Origin: Chloroflexota bacterium
GTDB lineage: Bacteria > Chloroflexota > Limnocylindria > Limnocylindrales > CSP1-4
DNA: 42,580 nt
Direction of reading: 5' to 3'
Assembly (NCBI GenBank): GCA_030447745.1
Contig: JAUJOH010000011.1
Location: 49,719-92,298, forward strand
The notes under the pieces were generated by a model. That model made no database searches. It had not been told where the DNA came from and saw nothing but the letters and a program-made list of their open reading frames with translations. Positions 1 to 6,624 of the stretch are shown in pieces; position 1 is the first letter of the stretch; the number at the start of each line of letters is the position of its first letter. A program made the translations under genes and the position numbers.

Positions 1-702
1 GCCGCCGTAGTTGCGGTCGATGAACAGCATGATCAGCGCGCTCGTGATGACCGGCGTCGCCATCAGCACCAGCACGCTCGTGACGAGGAGCGTCCAGGTC
101 AGCAGCGGCATCCGGAAGAGGGTCATCCCGGGCGCGCGCATCTTGAAGATCGTGACCAGGAAGTTGATCGCGCCGAGGATCGAGCTCGTGCCGACCAGGA
201 TGAGCCCGGTGATCCACAGGTCCTGCCCGGGACCGGTCGACGACAGCGGCCGGTCGTCGGACAGCGGCGGGTAGCTGGTCCACCCCGCCTGGGCGGTACC
301 CCCGGCCACGAACCCGCTGAACAGGAGCAGGCCGCCCAGCGGGAGCATCCAGAAGGACAGGGCGTTGAGCCGCGGGAAGGCCATGTCCGGCGCGCCGATC
401 TGGAGCGGCACGACGTAGTTCCCGAACCCGGCCAGGATCGGGATGATGAACAGGAAGATCATCGCCGTGCCGTGCATCGTGAAGGCCTGGTTGTAGGCCG
501 TCGCCGTCTCGGCCACCTGGAGCCCGGGGGCAGCGAGCTCCGCCCTGATCACGAGGGCGAGGATGCCGGCCAGAAAGAAGAACAGGAACGAGTTGAGGAT
601 GTAGAGGATCCCGATCTTCTTGTGATCGGTCGTCGTCACCCAGTCGTAGAGCCCTGAGCGGCGGTACGTGGTGGCGGCGGGGTGCAGCGCGGTGGTCGCC
701 AT
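1..702 (-). CDS. ctaD: Cytochrome c oxidase subunit I, N-terminal part (cut by window start)
   Basis: Haem-copper oxidase subunit I, the proton-pumping catalytic subunit in the cytoplasmic membrane. I translated 234 codons from an ATG at 702. The product has the N-terminal TTDHKKIGILY signature, the low-spin haem region with MHGTAMIFLF, then GNYVVPLQIGAPDMAFPRLN, all typical of the family, and several membrane segments. The copper-B and high-spin haem ligands lie beyond the window, so roughly the last half is missing. A strong AAGGAG ribosome site lies just upstream and overlaps the stop of ctaC, so the two genes are translationally coupled in the order ctaC-ctaD. Identity is secure; the oxidase subtype (aa3 or caa3) cannot be read from this part. 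Confidence 0.93.
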   Translation of the reverse strand, partial: MATTALHPAATTYRRSGLYDWVTTTDHKKIGILYILNSFLFFFLAGILALVIRAELAAPGLQVAETATAYNQAFTMHGTAMIFLFIIPILAGFGNYVVPLQIGAPDMAFPRLNALSFWMLPLGGLLLFSGFVAGGTAQAGWTSYPPLSDDRPLSSTGPGQDLWITGLILVGTSSILGAINFLVTIFKMRAPGMTLFRMPLLTWTLLVTSVLVLMATPVITSALIMLFIDRNYGG

Positions 703-711
703 GGGAGCTCC

Positions 712-1845
712 TTACTTGACCGTCAGCGTGCCGGTCATGTCCGGGTGCACCGAGCAGAAGAACTCGTAGGTGCCGGCCTCGAGGGGGTCCACCTGGTAGA
801 CCCGGTCCTCCGGGCCCGGGAAGACCTCGCCATCGAAGACCTTCTTCCCATCGGCGCCAGTGATGTCGAGGTCGTGCGGGATCGTGTCGTCCTTGTTCTC
901 GAGGTGGATCGCGAACGGCTGGTTGGCCTTCGCTTCCAGCTCCCGCTTGTTGAACTGGACCTGCTCGGCGGTCTGCTCGAGTGTCAGCGAGTTGGGCGGC
1001 AGGCTCTCGGCCGGTCCCCCGGACGCCGTGGCGGACGCCGTCGCCTGCTCGTACCACGCGTCGAAGTCGGCCTGCGTCATCGCGTGGATGTCGAACAGCA
1101 TCGCCGCGTGACCCGAGCCGCACAGCTCAGCGCACTGACCGCGGAAGGTCTGGCCCGCCTCCGCCTCGTTGACCGTGAACTCCAGCTGGTTTGTCTGACC
1201 GGGCACGACGTCCTTCTTGAACAGGAAGCGCGGGACGGAGAAGGCGTGGATGACGTCCGGGCTTTCGAGGTCGACGAGGATCGGCTGCCCAACGGGCACC
1301 GACAGACCGCCCTCGTCGCCGGTCGGCACGAACTGGGTGTATTCGACGGTCTTCCCGTCTTCCGCGAGATAGTCGAACGTCCACTGGAACTGGCCGGCCG
1401 TCGCGCGCACGTGCAGCCCCGGCTGGTCGCTGATCGCATCGACGCGGTTGAGCGTCTGCCAGCTGATGAAGAACAGGTAGGCGACGATCAGGGTCGGGAT
1501 GATCGTCCAGAGCGCCTCGGCCAGGTTGTTCCCGTGCGTCTGGGCCGGCAGCTCGTCGTCACCGGGTCGCCGGCGGTAGCGGACGACGGTCCAGACGATC
1601 AACCCCTCGACCGCGATGAAGATGGCGGCCGCGATGAAGAACACGATGTTGTAGAGGCTGCGGATGTCGTCACCCTGGACGGTCGCCGACGGCAGCGGGA
1701 ACATCGATCCCACGGCCGCTCCAAGCGCACCGACGAGGTCCGTGCCGGTCGCCAGCGCGAAGACGATGACGAGCAGCAGCACGACCACGAACAGGCCGGC
1801 GACGATCGGTCCGGGCGCGGACCGCGTCCTGTGGCTCACAGACAT
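712..1845 (-). CDS. ctaC: Cytochrome c oxidase subunit II with extra C-terminal cupredoxin domain
   Basis: Subunit II takes electrons from the donor and passes them through the CuA centre to subunit I. The 377-aa product has an N-terminal membrane segment (about 12-33), a second one (about 65-90) and a third hydrophobic stretch (about 108-128), then the CuA cupredoxin domain with H200 and the motif C238-A-E-L-C242-G-S-G-H246-A-A-M249. After a linker (about 265-295) comes an additional domain of about 75 residues with H324 (TIPHD), C364, H367 and M370 (FFCSVHPDM), the ligand order of a type 1 blue-copper site. Many subunits II carry a fused cytochrome c here; this one has a cupredoxin instead. 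The start is ATG with GAGGAA upstream. It is first in a ctaC-ctaD operon, divergent from the CtaG-like gene. Confidence 0.93.
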   Translation of the reverse strand: MSVSHRTRSAPGPIVAGLFVVVLLLVIVFALATGTDLVGALGAAVGSMFPLPSATVQGDDIRSLYNIVFFIAAAIFIAVEGLIVWTVVRYRRRPGDDELPAQTHGNNLAEALWTIIPTLIVAYLFFISWQTLNRVDAISDQPGLHVRATAGQFQWTFDYLAEDGKTVEYTQFVPTGDEGGLSVPVGQPILVDLESPDVIHAFSVPRFLFKKDVVPGQTNQLEFTVNEAEAGQTFRGQCAELCGSGHAAMLFDIHAMTQADFDAWYEQATASATASGGPAESLPPNSLTLEQTAEQVQFNKRELEAKANQPFAIHLENKDDTIPHDLDITGADGKKVFDGEVFPGPEDRVYQVDPLEAGTYEFFCSVHPDMTGTLTVK

Positions 1846-1939
1846 CGAGTTCCTCGGGGTGCGTGACGGGCGGGCCTCGACACGGCCTGCGTCTCAGGAG
1901 TCGAAAAGGGCTCCGGCGTGCGACGGCCAGACAGCCGTG

Positions 1940-1945
1940 ATCATA
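1940..1945 (-). promoter_or_regulatory. Probable -10 element of the ctaCD operon
   Basis: TATGAT on the minus strand, about 95 nt upstream of the ctaC start, in the 193-nt divergent region. No convincing -35 hexamer is at the right spacing, so this is a -10 match only. Confidence 0.35.
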
Positions 1946-2038
1946 CCGATCCCTCCGCGCGCGTGCGAGCGGGGCATTGCCTGACCGGGGCGTCCCGGCC
2001 GTCGCGGAGGCGCCGGGCGCGCCATCGGAACGGATCGC

Positions 2039-3109
2039 GTGACAATGATGGCGATGTCGCCCGCCCCGCTCATCTCGGTCGCCCGAGGATCCGTCCCGCG
2101 TCTGGTCGCCGCGCTGGCACTCGCGCTCGGCGTCGCCGCTGTGCTGGCGGGTCCCGTGGCGGCTCATGGCGAGGTGCCCGGTGGCCCGCCAGACGCGGCC
2201 GTCCTGCTGCTCGGCTGGAGCTGGGAGCCGCTGGTCACGATCGCGCTCGTCGTCGCCGGGTTCGGCTGGCTGGTGGCGGTCCGGCGCGTCAACCGAGCGC
2301 ACCCGGCGAACCCCGTTCCGCGCCGGCGCACCGTCGCCTGGCTGGGCGGGCTGGCCACCATCGCGGTCGCACTCCTGTCCGGCATCGAGCGCTACGACAC
2401 GGTGCTGTTCTCGGTTCACATGGTCCAGCACCTGCTGCTCTCGCTGGTCGCCGCGCCGCTGCTGGCCCTCGCCGCGCCGATCACGCTGCTCCTGCGCCTC
2501 GCCCCGCCCGACTTCCGCCGCCGGCGCATTCTGCCGTTCCTGCACAGCCGGGTCATGCGCGCGGTCACCTTCCCGGTCGTCGCATGGCTCCTCTTCGCCG
2601 GTGTCATGTGGGCGGCCCACTTCTCACCGCTCTTCGATGCGGCCCTCGAGGACCCGCTCGTCCACGACCTGGAGCACGCGCTCTTCCTCGGCACCGCGCT
2701 GCTCTTCTGGTGGCCGGCGGTCGGGGCGGACCCCGGGCCCTGGCGGATGAGCCACCCAGTCCGGGCGATGTACGTCTTCCTGCAGATGCCGCAGAACACC
2801 TTCCTGGCGGTCGCGCTGCTCGGCGCGCGAGCGCCCCTGTACGCCCACTACGCTACGCTCGACCGCGGCTGGGGCCAGACGCCCCTCGAGGACCAGCAGA
2901 CGGCGGCCGGGATCATGTGGTTCGGCGGCGACCTCCTGTTCCTTGGCGCGATCCTCCTGCTCGTCCTCGGCTGGATGCGCCACGACGAACGCCGGACGAC
3001 CCACGAGGACCGCCGCGCGGACGAGCTCCGGGCGGCGCTCCGGGACCGCGAGGCGCGGCTCGCCGAGCGTCTGGCCGAGGAACGCGCGCGGCCGGTCGAG
3101 GGCCGCTAG
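2039..3109 (+). CDS. ctaG: CtaG-like cytochrome c oxidase assembly factor (caa3 type)
   Basis: Polytopic membrane protein of the CtaG/caa3-assembly family, thought to help build the copper centre of the oxidase. It is up to 356 aa with about seven hydrophobic segments. Family features include YDTVLFSVHMVQHLLL, then HDLEHALFLGTALLFWWP and a MPQNTFLA stretch; His-rich positions in membrane segments are typical. It is divergent from ctaC-ctaD, which fits its role. Starts: GTG at 2039, ATG at 2045, 2048 or 2054. GACAAT at 2041-2046 is 7 nt before the 2054 ATG, so a leaderless start at 2054 is possible; the longest form is given. Its TAG stop interlocks with the stop of the convergent dehydratase gene (CTAG at 3106-3109). 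Confidence 0.85.
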   Translation: MTMMAMSPAPLISVARGSVPRLVAALALALGVAAVLAGPVAAHGEVPGGPPDAAVLLLGWSWEPLVTIALVVAGFGWLVAVRRVNRAHPANPVPRRRTVAWLGGLATIAVALLSGIERYDTVLFSVHMVQHLLLSLVAAPLLALAAPITLLLRLAPPDFRRRRILPFLHSRVMRAVTFPVVAWLLFAGVMWAAHFSPLFDAALEDPLVHDLEHALFLGTALLFWWPAVGADPGPWRMSHPVRAMYVFLQMPQNTFLAVALLGARAPLYAHYATLDRGWGQTPLEDQQTAAGIMWFGGDLLFLGAILLLVLGWMRHDERRTTHEDRRADELRAALRDREARLAERLAEERARPVEGR

Positions 3110-4137
3110 GACGGCGTCGGGACGGGGGCGCCGAGCAAGGCCCGATAGCGGTCCGGGTCGACGTTTCCGCCGCTGACGATCGCGACGACGGGCCCGGCCG
3201 ACCGGGTGAGACCGAGGGCCGCCACCCGGTATCGGAGCGCCGCGGCGGCGAGCGCGCCTGACGGCTCCGCCACGAGCCGGCTCTCCTCGGCGATCAGGCG
3301 GACGGCGGCGGCGATCTCGTCCTCGCTGACCGTGACGATCTCGTCGAGCAGGGCCGCCAGGTGGGCGAAGGTTCGGCGCCCGAGCTGCGCCGTCCGGGTC
3401 CCGTCGGCGATCGTGCGGCCGACCTGCTCGGCCGGCCAGGCGACGATCCGCCCCGCGGCGAGCGAGTCGCGCGCGTCCGCCGCGAGCTCCGGCTCGACGC
3501 CGATGATCCGCGCTCGTGAGCGGACGGCCCGGACCGCTGCGGCCACCCCGGAGGCGAGCCCGCCGCCACCGATCGGCACGAGCACTGCGGCGAGATCCGA
3601 CAGATCCTCGGCGATCTCGAGGCCCACCGTTCCCTGGCCGGCGATGATCCGGTCGTCGTCGAACGGAGGGATGACGGCGAGTCCGCGCTCGTCGGCGATG
3701 GCCTCGGCGGCGGCCTGGCGGACCGCGCTGCCCGGCTCGACCCACACGATCTCGGCACCGTCGGCCGCGACGCGCGCGGCCTTGATCGCCGGTGCATCAC
3801 GCGGCATCACGACGACGGCCGGTACGCCCAGCAGTCGGGCGGCGCGAGCGACCCCCTGCCCGTGGTTCCCGGAAGAGTTCGTGATGACACCGCGACGGCG
3901 CTCGGCCGCCGAGAGGCCCGCGACGGCCACGTACGCGCCGCGGATCTTGAAGGCCCCTGTCGGCTGCAGGGACTCGGCCTTCAGGAAGTAGCCGTGCCCG
4001 GGGCGTCCGAACGGAACGAGCGGGGTGCGGGTCGCCACGCCGCGCAAGGTGTCCGCGGCGGCGCGGATCGCGGTGAGCCCGACGAGCGCGCGCGGGTCGT
4101 CGACGGGCGCGTGCGCGCCGGGCGTTCGAGCCGTCAC
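3106..4137 (-). CDS. Threonine/serine dehydratase-like PLP enzyme (fold type II, no ACT domain)
   Basis: PLP-dependent enzyme of the threonine dehydratase/serine racemase group, likely deaminating threonine or serine to a 2-oxoacid in the cytoplasm. From the GTG at 4137 it is 343 aa. It shows the PLP lysine in GAFKIRGA (K64), the substrate loop SSGNHGQG, and a phosphate-binding glycine loop PIGGGGLASG. There is no C-terminal regulatory ACT domain, so it resembles catabolic TdcB more than biosynthetic IlvA. An in-frame start at 4248 would add an unlikely Arg-rich tail. GTG at 4137 is preferred because family similarity begins just after it and a short ORF (4134-4184) ends on it in a GTGA overlap. 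Substrate cannot be settled by sequence alone. Confidence 0.85.
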   Translation of the reverse strand: MTARTPGAHAPVDDPRALVGLTAIRAAADTLRGVATRTPLVPFGRPGHGYFLKAESLQPTGAFKIRGAYVAVAGLSAAERRRGVITNSSGNHGQGVARAARLLGVPAVVVMPRDAPAIKAARVAADGAEIVWVEPGSAVRQAAAEAIADERGLAVIPPFDDDRIIAGQGTVGLEIAEDLSDLAAVLVPIGGGGLASGVAAAVRAVRSRARIIGVEPELAADARDSLAAGRIVAWPAEQVGRTIADGTRTAQLGRRTFAHLAALLDEIVTVSEDEIAAAVRLIAEESRLVAEPSGALAAAALRYRVAALGLTRSAGPVVAIVSGGNVDPDRYRALLGAPVPTPS

Positions 4138-4184
4138 GTGACGACGCCCCGCCAGCGCGGGTCGTGCACACCGTCGGGGGACAT
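4134..4184 (-). CDS. Possible 16-codon leader ORF overlapping the dehydratase start
   Basis: The ATG at 4184 reads 16 codons (MSPDGVHDPRWRGVVT) to a TGA that overlaps the GTG start of the dehydratase as GTGA. A -10-like TAGCAT lies 6 nt before the ATG, so the transcript would start at or near this ATG. It could couple translation into the dehydratase gene. It is not obviously rich in branched-chain or threonine codons, so classical attenuation is not indicated. It may also be chance in GC-rich DNA. Confidence 0.3.
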   Translation of the reverse strand: MSPDGVHDPRWRGVVT

Positions 4185-4190
4185 GGGCGG

Positions 4191-4196
4191 ATGCTA
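4191..4196 (-). promoter_or_regulatory. -10-like TAGCAT upstream of leader ORF and dehydratase gene
   Basis: TAGCAT on the minus strand lies 6 nt before the ATG at 4184 and 53 nt before the GTG at 4137. No -35 match is visible. The spacing fits a leaderless transcript. Confidence 0.35.
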
Positions 4197-4372
4197 CGAC
4201 GACCGCGACCGGGCGGCGGTCACGACGCGCCGGGCCTGGCACGGGCACGCCGCAGATACGTGGCAGCTAAGCGCCGGCTGCGAGACTCCTCGTCGTGGAT
4301 CGGCGACCGGGCACTCCTCGTGGGGGTCGCGCCCACCGGATCCCGGTCAGCCAGGCCGGAGGAGGCATCCCG

Positions 4373-4486
4373 GTGTCGCCGTCGCTTGCCCGCCTGCACC
4401 AGATCGGCCGCCTTGTGCTTCCGCTCGCGACCCTCGTCGCCATCGCGATCGTCGAGTCGGCCGGCCGGAGGTGGCCGATGCCGTGA
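4373..4486 (+). CDS. Single-span membrane microprotein (37 aa, AGRRW tail)
   Basis: Short gene with a perfect AGGAGG ribosome site 7 nt before a GTG start. The 37-aa product begins MSPSLARLHQ, has one hydrophobic helix (LVLPLATLVAIAIV) and ends ESAGRRWPMP. The helix followed by AGRRW is shared with the 32-aa product encoded at 11098-11196 on the minus strand, which supports both being real members of one small family. It lies in the otherwise empty 474-nt stretch between the dehydratase and the copper lipoprotein; the rest of that stretch shows only promoter-like elements. Function is unknown. Orientation by charge is uncertain. Confidence 0.5.
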   Translation: MSPSLARLHQIGRLVLPLATLVAIAIVESAGRRWPMP

Positions 4487-4598
4487 GCCTCGTGTCCGGA
4501 CGCCGCCTGTCGTGACGATCGTGACGACCACGTCGTCGAACGACAGTACGAAGCGCCGGACGTCTCAAGCCGATCGGCGGCACCCGGCGGAGGCTGCC

Positions 4599-4604
4599 TA
4601 GACT
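4599..4604 (+). promoter_or_regulatory. -10 element of leaderless copper-lipoprotein gene
   Basis: TAGACT ends 7 nt before the GTG start at 4612, the spacing expected when transcription begins at the start codon. The same hexamer at the same spacing precedes the FAH-family gene at 33285. No ribosome site lies at usable distance. No -35 match is seen. Confidence 0.5.
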
Positions 4605-4611
4605 TCCCCCC

Positions 4612-5220
4612 GTGATCCGTGGAGCTGTAGCGCGTCGGGAACCGCCTCCGTGGCCGCGGCGCCATGGCTCCCCGTCATCGCGTGTCGACGCGGGCCGCGG
4701 AGTGCTCGCCCGGACGGTGTCGATCGCCGTGCTCGCCGCGTCCATCGTGAGCTGCATGGCCGCCCCCGGCGCGACGCCGCGCATCACGCCCGGGACGGCC
4801 GGCGCGCCCCGCGAGGTCAACGTGATCGCCAAGGAGTGGACCTACCTGCCGCCCGTCGTGGACCTCGTGCCCGGTGAGACGGTCGTCCTGCACCTGGTCA
4901 ACGGCGGGACGGAGGTCCACGAGGCCGTCTTCGGCGGCGCCGATGTTCAACGTGCCTGGGAGGAGGCCGAGGCCGCCGTCGCCGGGGCAGGCCCTGGCCC
5001 CACGCCCGCGGTCAGCGTGCCGCCGGCCGTCGCCGGTCTCCGGGTGGTCGTCGCGTCGGGACAGCGGATCGACGTGATCTGGACCGTGCCGGTGGACGCG
5101 CCGAGCGCCGCCGACTACCACGTCGGCTGCCACATCCCTGGCCATTACGACCAGGGCATGCGCGTGCCGGTACGGTGGGTCGGGCCGGACGGACGCCCCA
5201 TCGACTCCGGCGCCCCGTGA
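4612..5220 (+). CDS. Blue-copper (cupredoxin) lipoprotein
   Basis: Probable membrane-anchored electron carrier or copper protein outside the membrane. The 202-aa product has a basic N-region, a hydrophobic core and the lipobox IVSC with C48. A cupredoxin domain follows from about residue 66 with a full type 1 ligand set: H103 (TEVHEAV), C173, H178 and M183 in VGCHIPGHYDQGM. A loop of about 35 residues (about 110-145), Ala/Pro-rich, interrupts the fold. The GTG start at 4612 is favoured by the -10 element 7 nt upstream; an internal GTG at 4702 would give a shorter signal peptide. With the cupredoxin fused to ctaC, it is the second blue-copper site near the oxidase genes, but a direct role as oxidase donor is only inferred. 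Confidence 0.75.
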   Translation: MIRGAVARREPPPWPRRHGSPSSRVDAGRGVLARTVSIAVLAASIVSCMAAPGATPRITPGTAGAPREVNVIAKEWTYLPPVVDLVPGETVVLHLVNGGTEVHEAVFGGADVQRAWEEAEAAVAGAGPGPTPAVSVPPAVAGLRVVVASGQRIDVIWTVPVDAPSAADYHVGCHIPGHYDQGMRVPVRWVGPDGRPIDSGAP

Positions 5221-5249
5221 GCGCTGCCGGCCGGGACGGCGGCCGGTGG

Positions 5250-5255
5250 TACGCT
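5250..5255 (+). promoter_or_regulatory. Possible -10 element of the ferredoxin gene
   Basis: TACGCT about 48 nt before the ferredoxin ATG would give a short leader that includes the GAGGAGGAG ribosome site. -35 is not evident. Confidence 0.3.
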
Positions 5256-5303
5256 CTCGACCCGCGCCGGTTCCGTGTCCGGTGAGCGTCGAGGAGGAGC
5301 TGG

Positions 5304-5594
5304 ATGACCTACGTGATCGCCGAGCCGTGCATCGACGTGCTCGACGTGTCGTGCGTGTCCGTCTGCCCGGTGGACTGCATCCACTACGAGGAAGGCGTCG
5401 ACCGGAAGCTCTTCATCGACCCGAACGAATGCATCGACTGCGGCGCGTGCGAACCAGAGTGCCCCGTCAATGCGATCTTTCCCGAGGAGTCGCTGCCCGC
5501 GGAGTGGGTCCAGTACACCCAGGTGGATGCGACCTGGTTCACGGACCGGGAGGCGGCTCGAGCGACAGTCGACGAGCTCAAACCCTCGGGCTGA
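5304..5594 (+). CDS. fdxA: 7Fe/8Fe ferredoxin (FdxA-like)
   Basis: Small cytoplasmic iron-sulfur electron carrier, 96 aa. Cysteines at 9, 17, 21 and 25 followed by 43, 46, 49 and 53 match the Azotobacter-type seven-iron pattern: C9, C17 and C53 would hold the 3Fe-4S cluster and C21 with C43, C46, C49 the 4Fe-4S cluster, leaving C25 free. The second motif reads CIDCGACEPECP. The C-terminal half is the usual extension of this class. ATG is preceded by a strong GAGGAGGAG. It is a plausible partner for the 2-oxoacid:ferredoxin oxidoreductase encoded at 38.7-41.7 kb, though nothing in the sequence links them directly. Confidence 0.9.
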   Translation: MTYVIAEPCIDVLDVSCVSVCPVDCIHYEEGVDRKLFIDPNECIDCGACEPECPVNAIFPEESLPAEWVQYTQVDATWFTDREAARATVDELKPSG

Positions 5595-5675
5595 TGGGCT
5601 CGCAGTGCTCGGCCTCAGACCTCCGCGAGCGCGTGCCGACTCTCCCTTGAGGGTGGCACTTCCCGAACCGGCGTG

Positions 5676-6599
5676 ATGCGCATCGTCTCCCTGCTTCCGT
5701 CGGCCACCGAGATCGTCTGCGCGCGGGGGCTCGCGGACGTGCGGGGGGGGGTGCCGCAGGAGGGCGACTGGCCGGCCAGCGTCGTCGGCAAGCCGGTCAT
5801 GACCGCCAGCGCGCACGACCATGGCGCGCGGACGAGCCGGCAGATCCACGATCTGGTCACCGACTCCGTCCACGGTGGCTCCTCGCTCTACCACCTGGAC
5901 GAGGCGTCGCTCGAGGCGGCGGAGCCGGACCTGATCCTGACCCAGGAGCTGTGCGCCGTGTGTGCCGTCAGCTACCGCGACGTCAACGAGGTCGCGCGCG
6001 CAATCGACGCGGACATCCAGGTCGTCTCCCTCGAGCCCACGTCGCTCGAGGGGATCCTCCACACGATCACCACCGTGGGCGCGATGACCGAGGCCGAGGT
6101 CGAGGCGGTCGAGCTCGTGGAGCGCCTCCGGACGCGGCTGGGGGCCGTCGCCCTGAAGGTCCAGCAGCGCCGGGACGCCGGCATCCCGAGCCCGCGCGTC
6201 GTCGGGCTCGAGTGGCTCGACCCGCCGTTCGCGGTGGGGCACTGGGTGCCCGAGCAGGTCCGCCGGGCCGGTGGCTGGGACCTGCTGGGCGAGCCGGGCA
6301 ATCGCTCGCGAGAGACGACGTGGCAGGCGGTTTCGGACGTCGATCCCGACCTGCTCGTGCTCATGCCGTGCGGCTTCCAGCTTGCCGAGACGGTCGCCGA
6401 GTGGGATCGGACGCTCCCGCCGCCCGGCTGGGACCAGCTGACCGCGGTTCGCAGCGGCCGGGTCGTCGCGGTCGACGGCTCGAGCTACTTCAGTCGCCCC
6501 GGCCCGCGGGTCGTCGACGGGGTCGAGCTCCTCGCCGCGATCTTCGACCCCGAGGCCTTCCCCGCGTCGCCGCCGGAGAGCTGGACGCCCGTCACCTGA
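5676..6599 (+). CDS. Cobalamin-binding-like protein, BtuF/periplasmic-binding fold, no signal peptide
   Basis: Member of the COG0614 binding-protein fold, a group often annotated as cobalamin-binding protein. The 307-aa product (from ATG 5676; a GTG sits at 5673) begins directly with MRIVSLLPSATEIVCARG, so there is no signal peptide and it probably stays in the cytoplasm. It has the family stretch LILTQELCAVCAVS and the C-terminal helix region VVDGVELLAAIF. Where relatives usually read HECDYP or HECDWP, this protein has QEGDWP, just after a run of nine G (5743-5751). No transport permease or ATPase is adjacent and no B12 riboswitch is seen upstream, so ligand and role are open. No clear ribosome site. 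Confidence 0.75.
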   Translation: MRIVSLLPSATEIVCARGLADVRGGVPQEGDWPASVVGKPVMTASAHDHGARTSRQIHDLVTDSVHGGSSLYHLDEASLEAAEPDLILTQELCAVCAVSYRDVNEVARAIDADIQVVSLEPTSLEGILHTITTVGAMTEAEVEAVELVERLRTRLGAVALKVQQRRDAGIPSPRVVGLEWLDPPFAVGHWVPEQVRRAGGWDLLGEPGNRSRETTWQAVSDVDPDLLVLMPCGFQLAETVAEWDRTLPPPGWDQLTAVRSGRVVAVDGSSYFSRPGPRVVDGVELLAAIFDPEAFPASPPESWTPVT

Positions 6600-6624
6600 C
6601 GGCGGCCGGGTAGCCGGCGGTCGC

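Noticed and set aside
682..1866. 394-codon plus-strand open frame over ctaC
   Set aside because: Antisense shadow of a clearly recognised gene; product is Arg/Asp/Val-rich with no family features, as expected in GC-rich DNA.
5595..5675. Possible cobalamin riboswitch upstream of the BtuF-like gene
   Set aside because: The region is too short and lacks the conserved B12-box; only weak hairpins are present.
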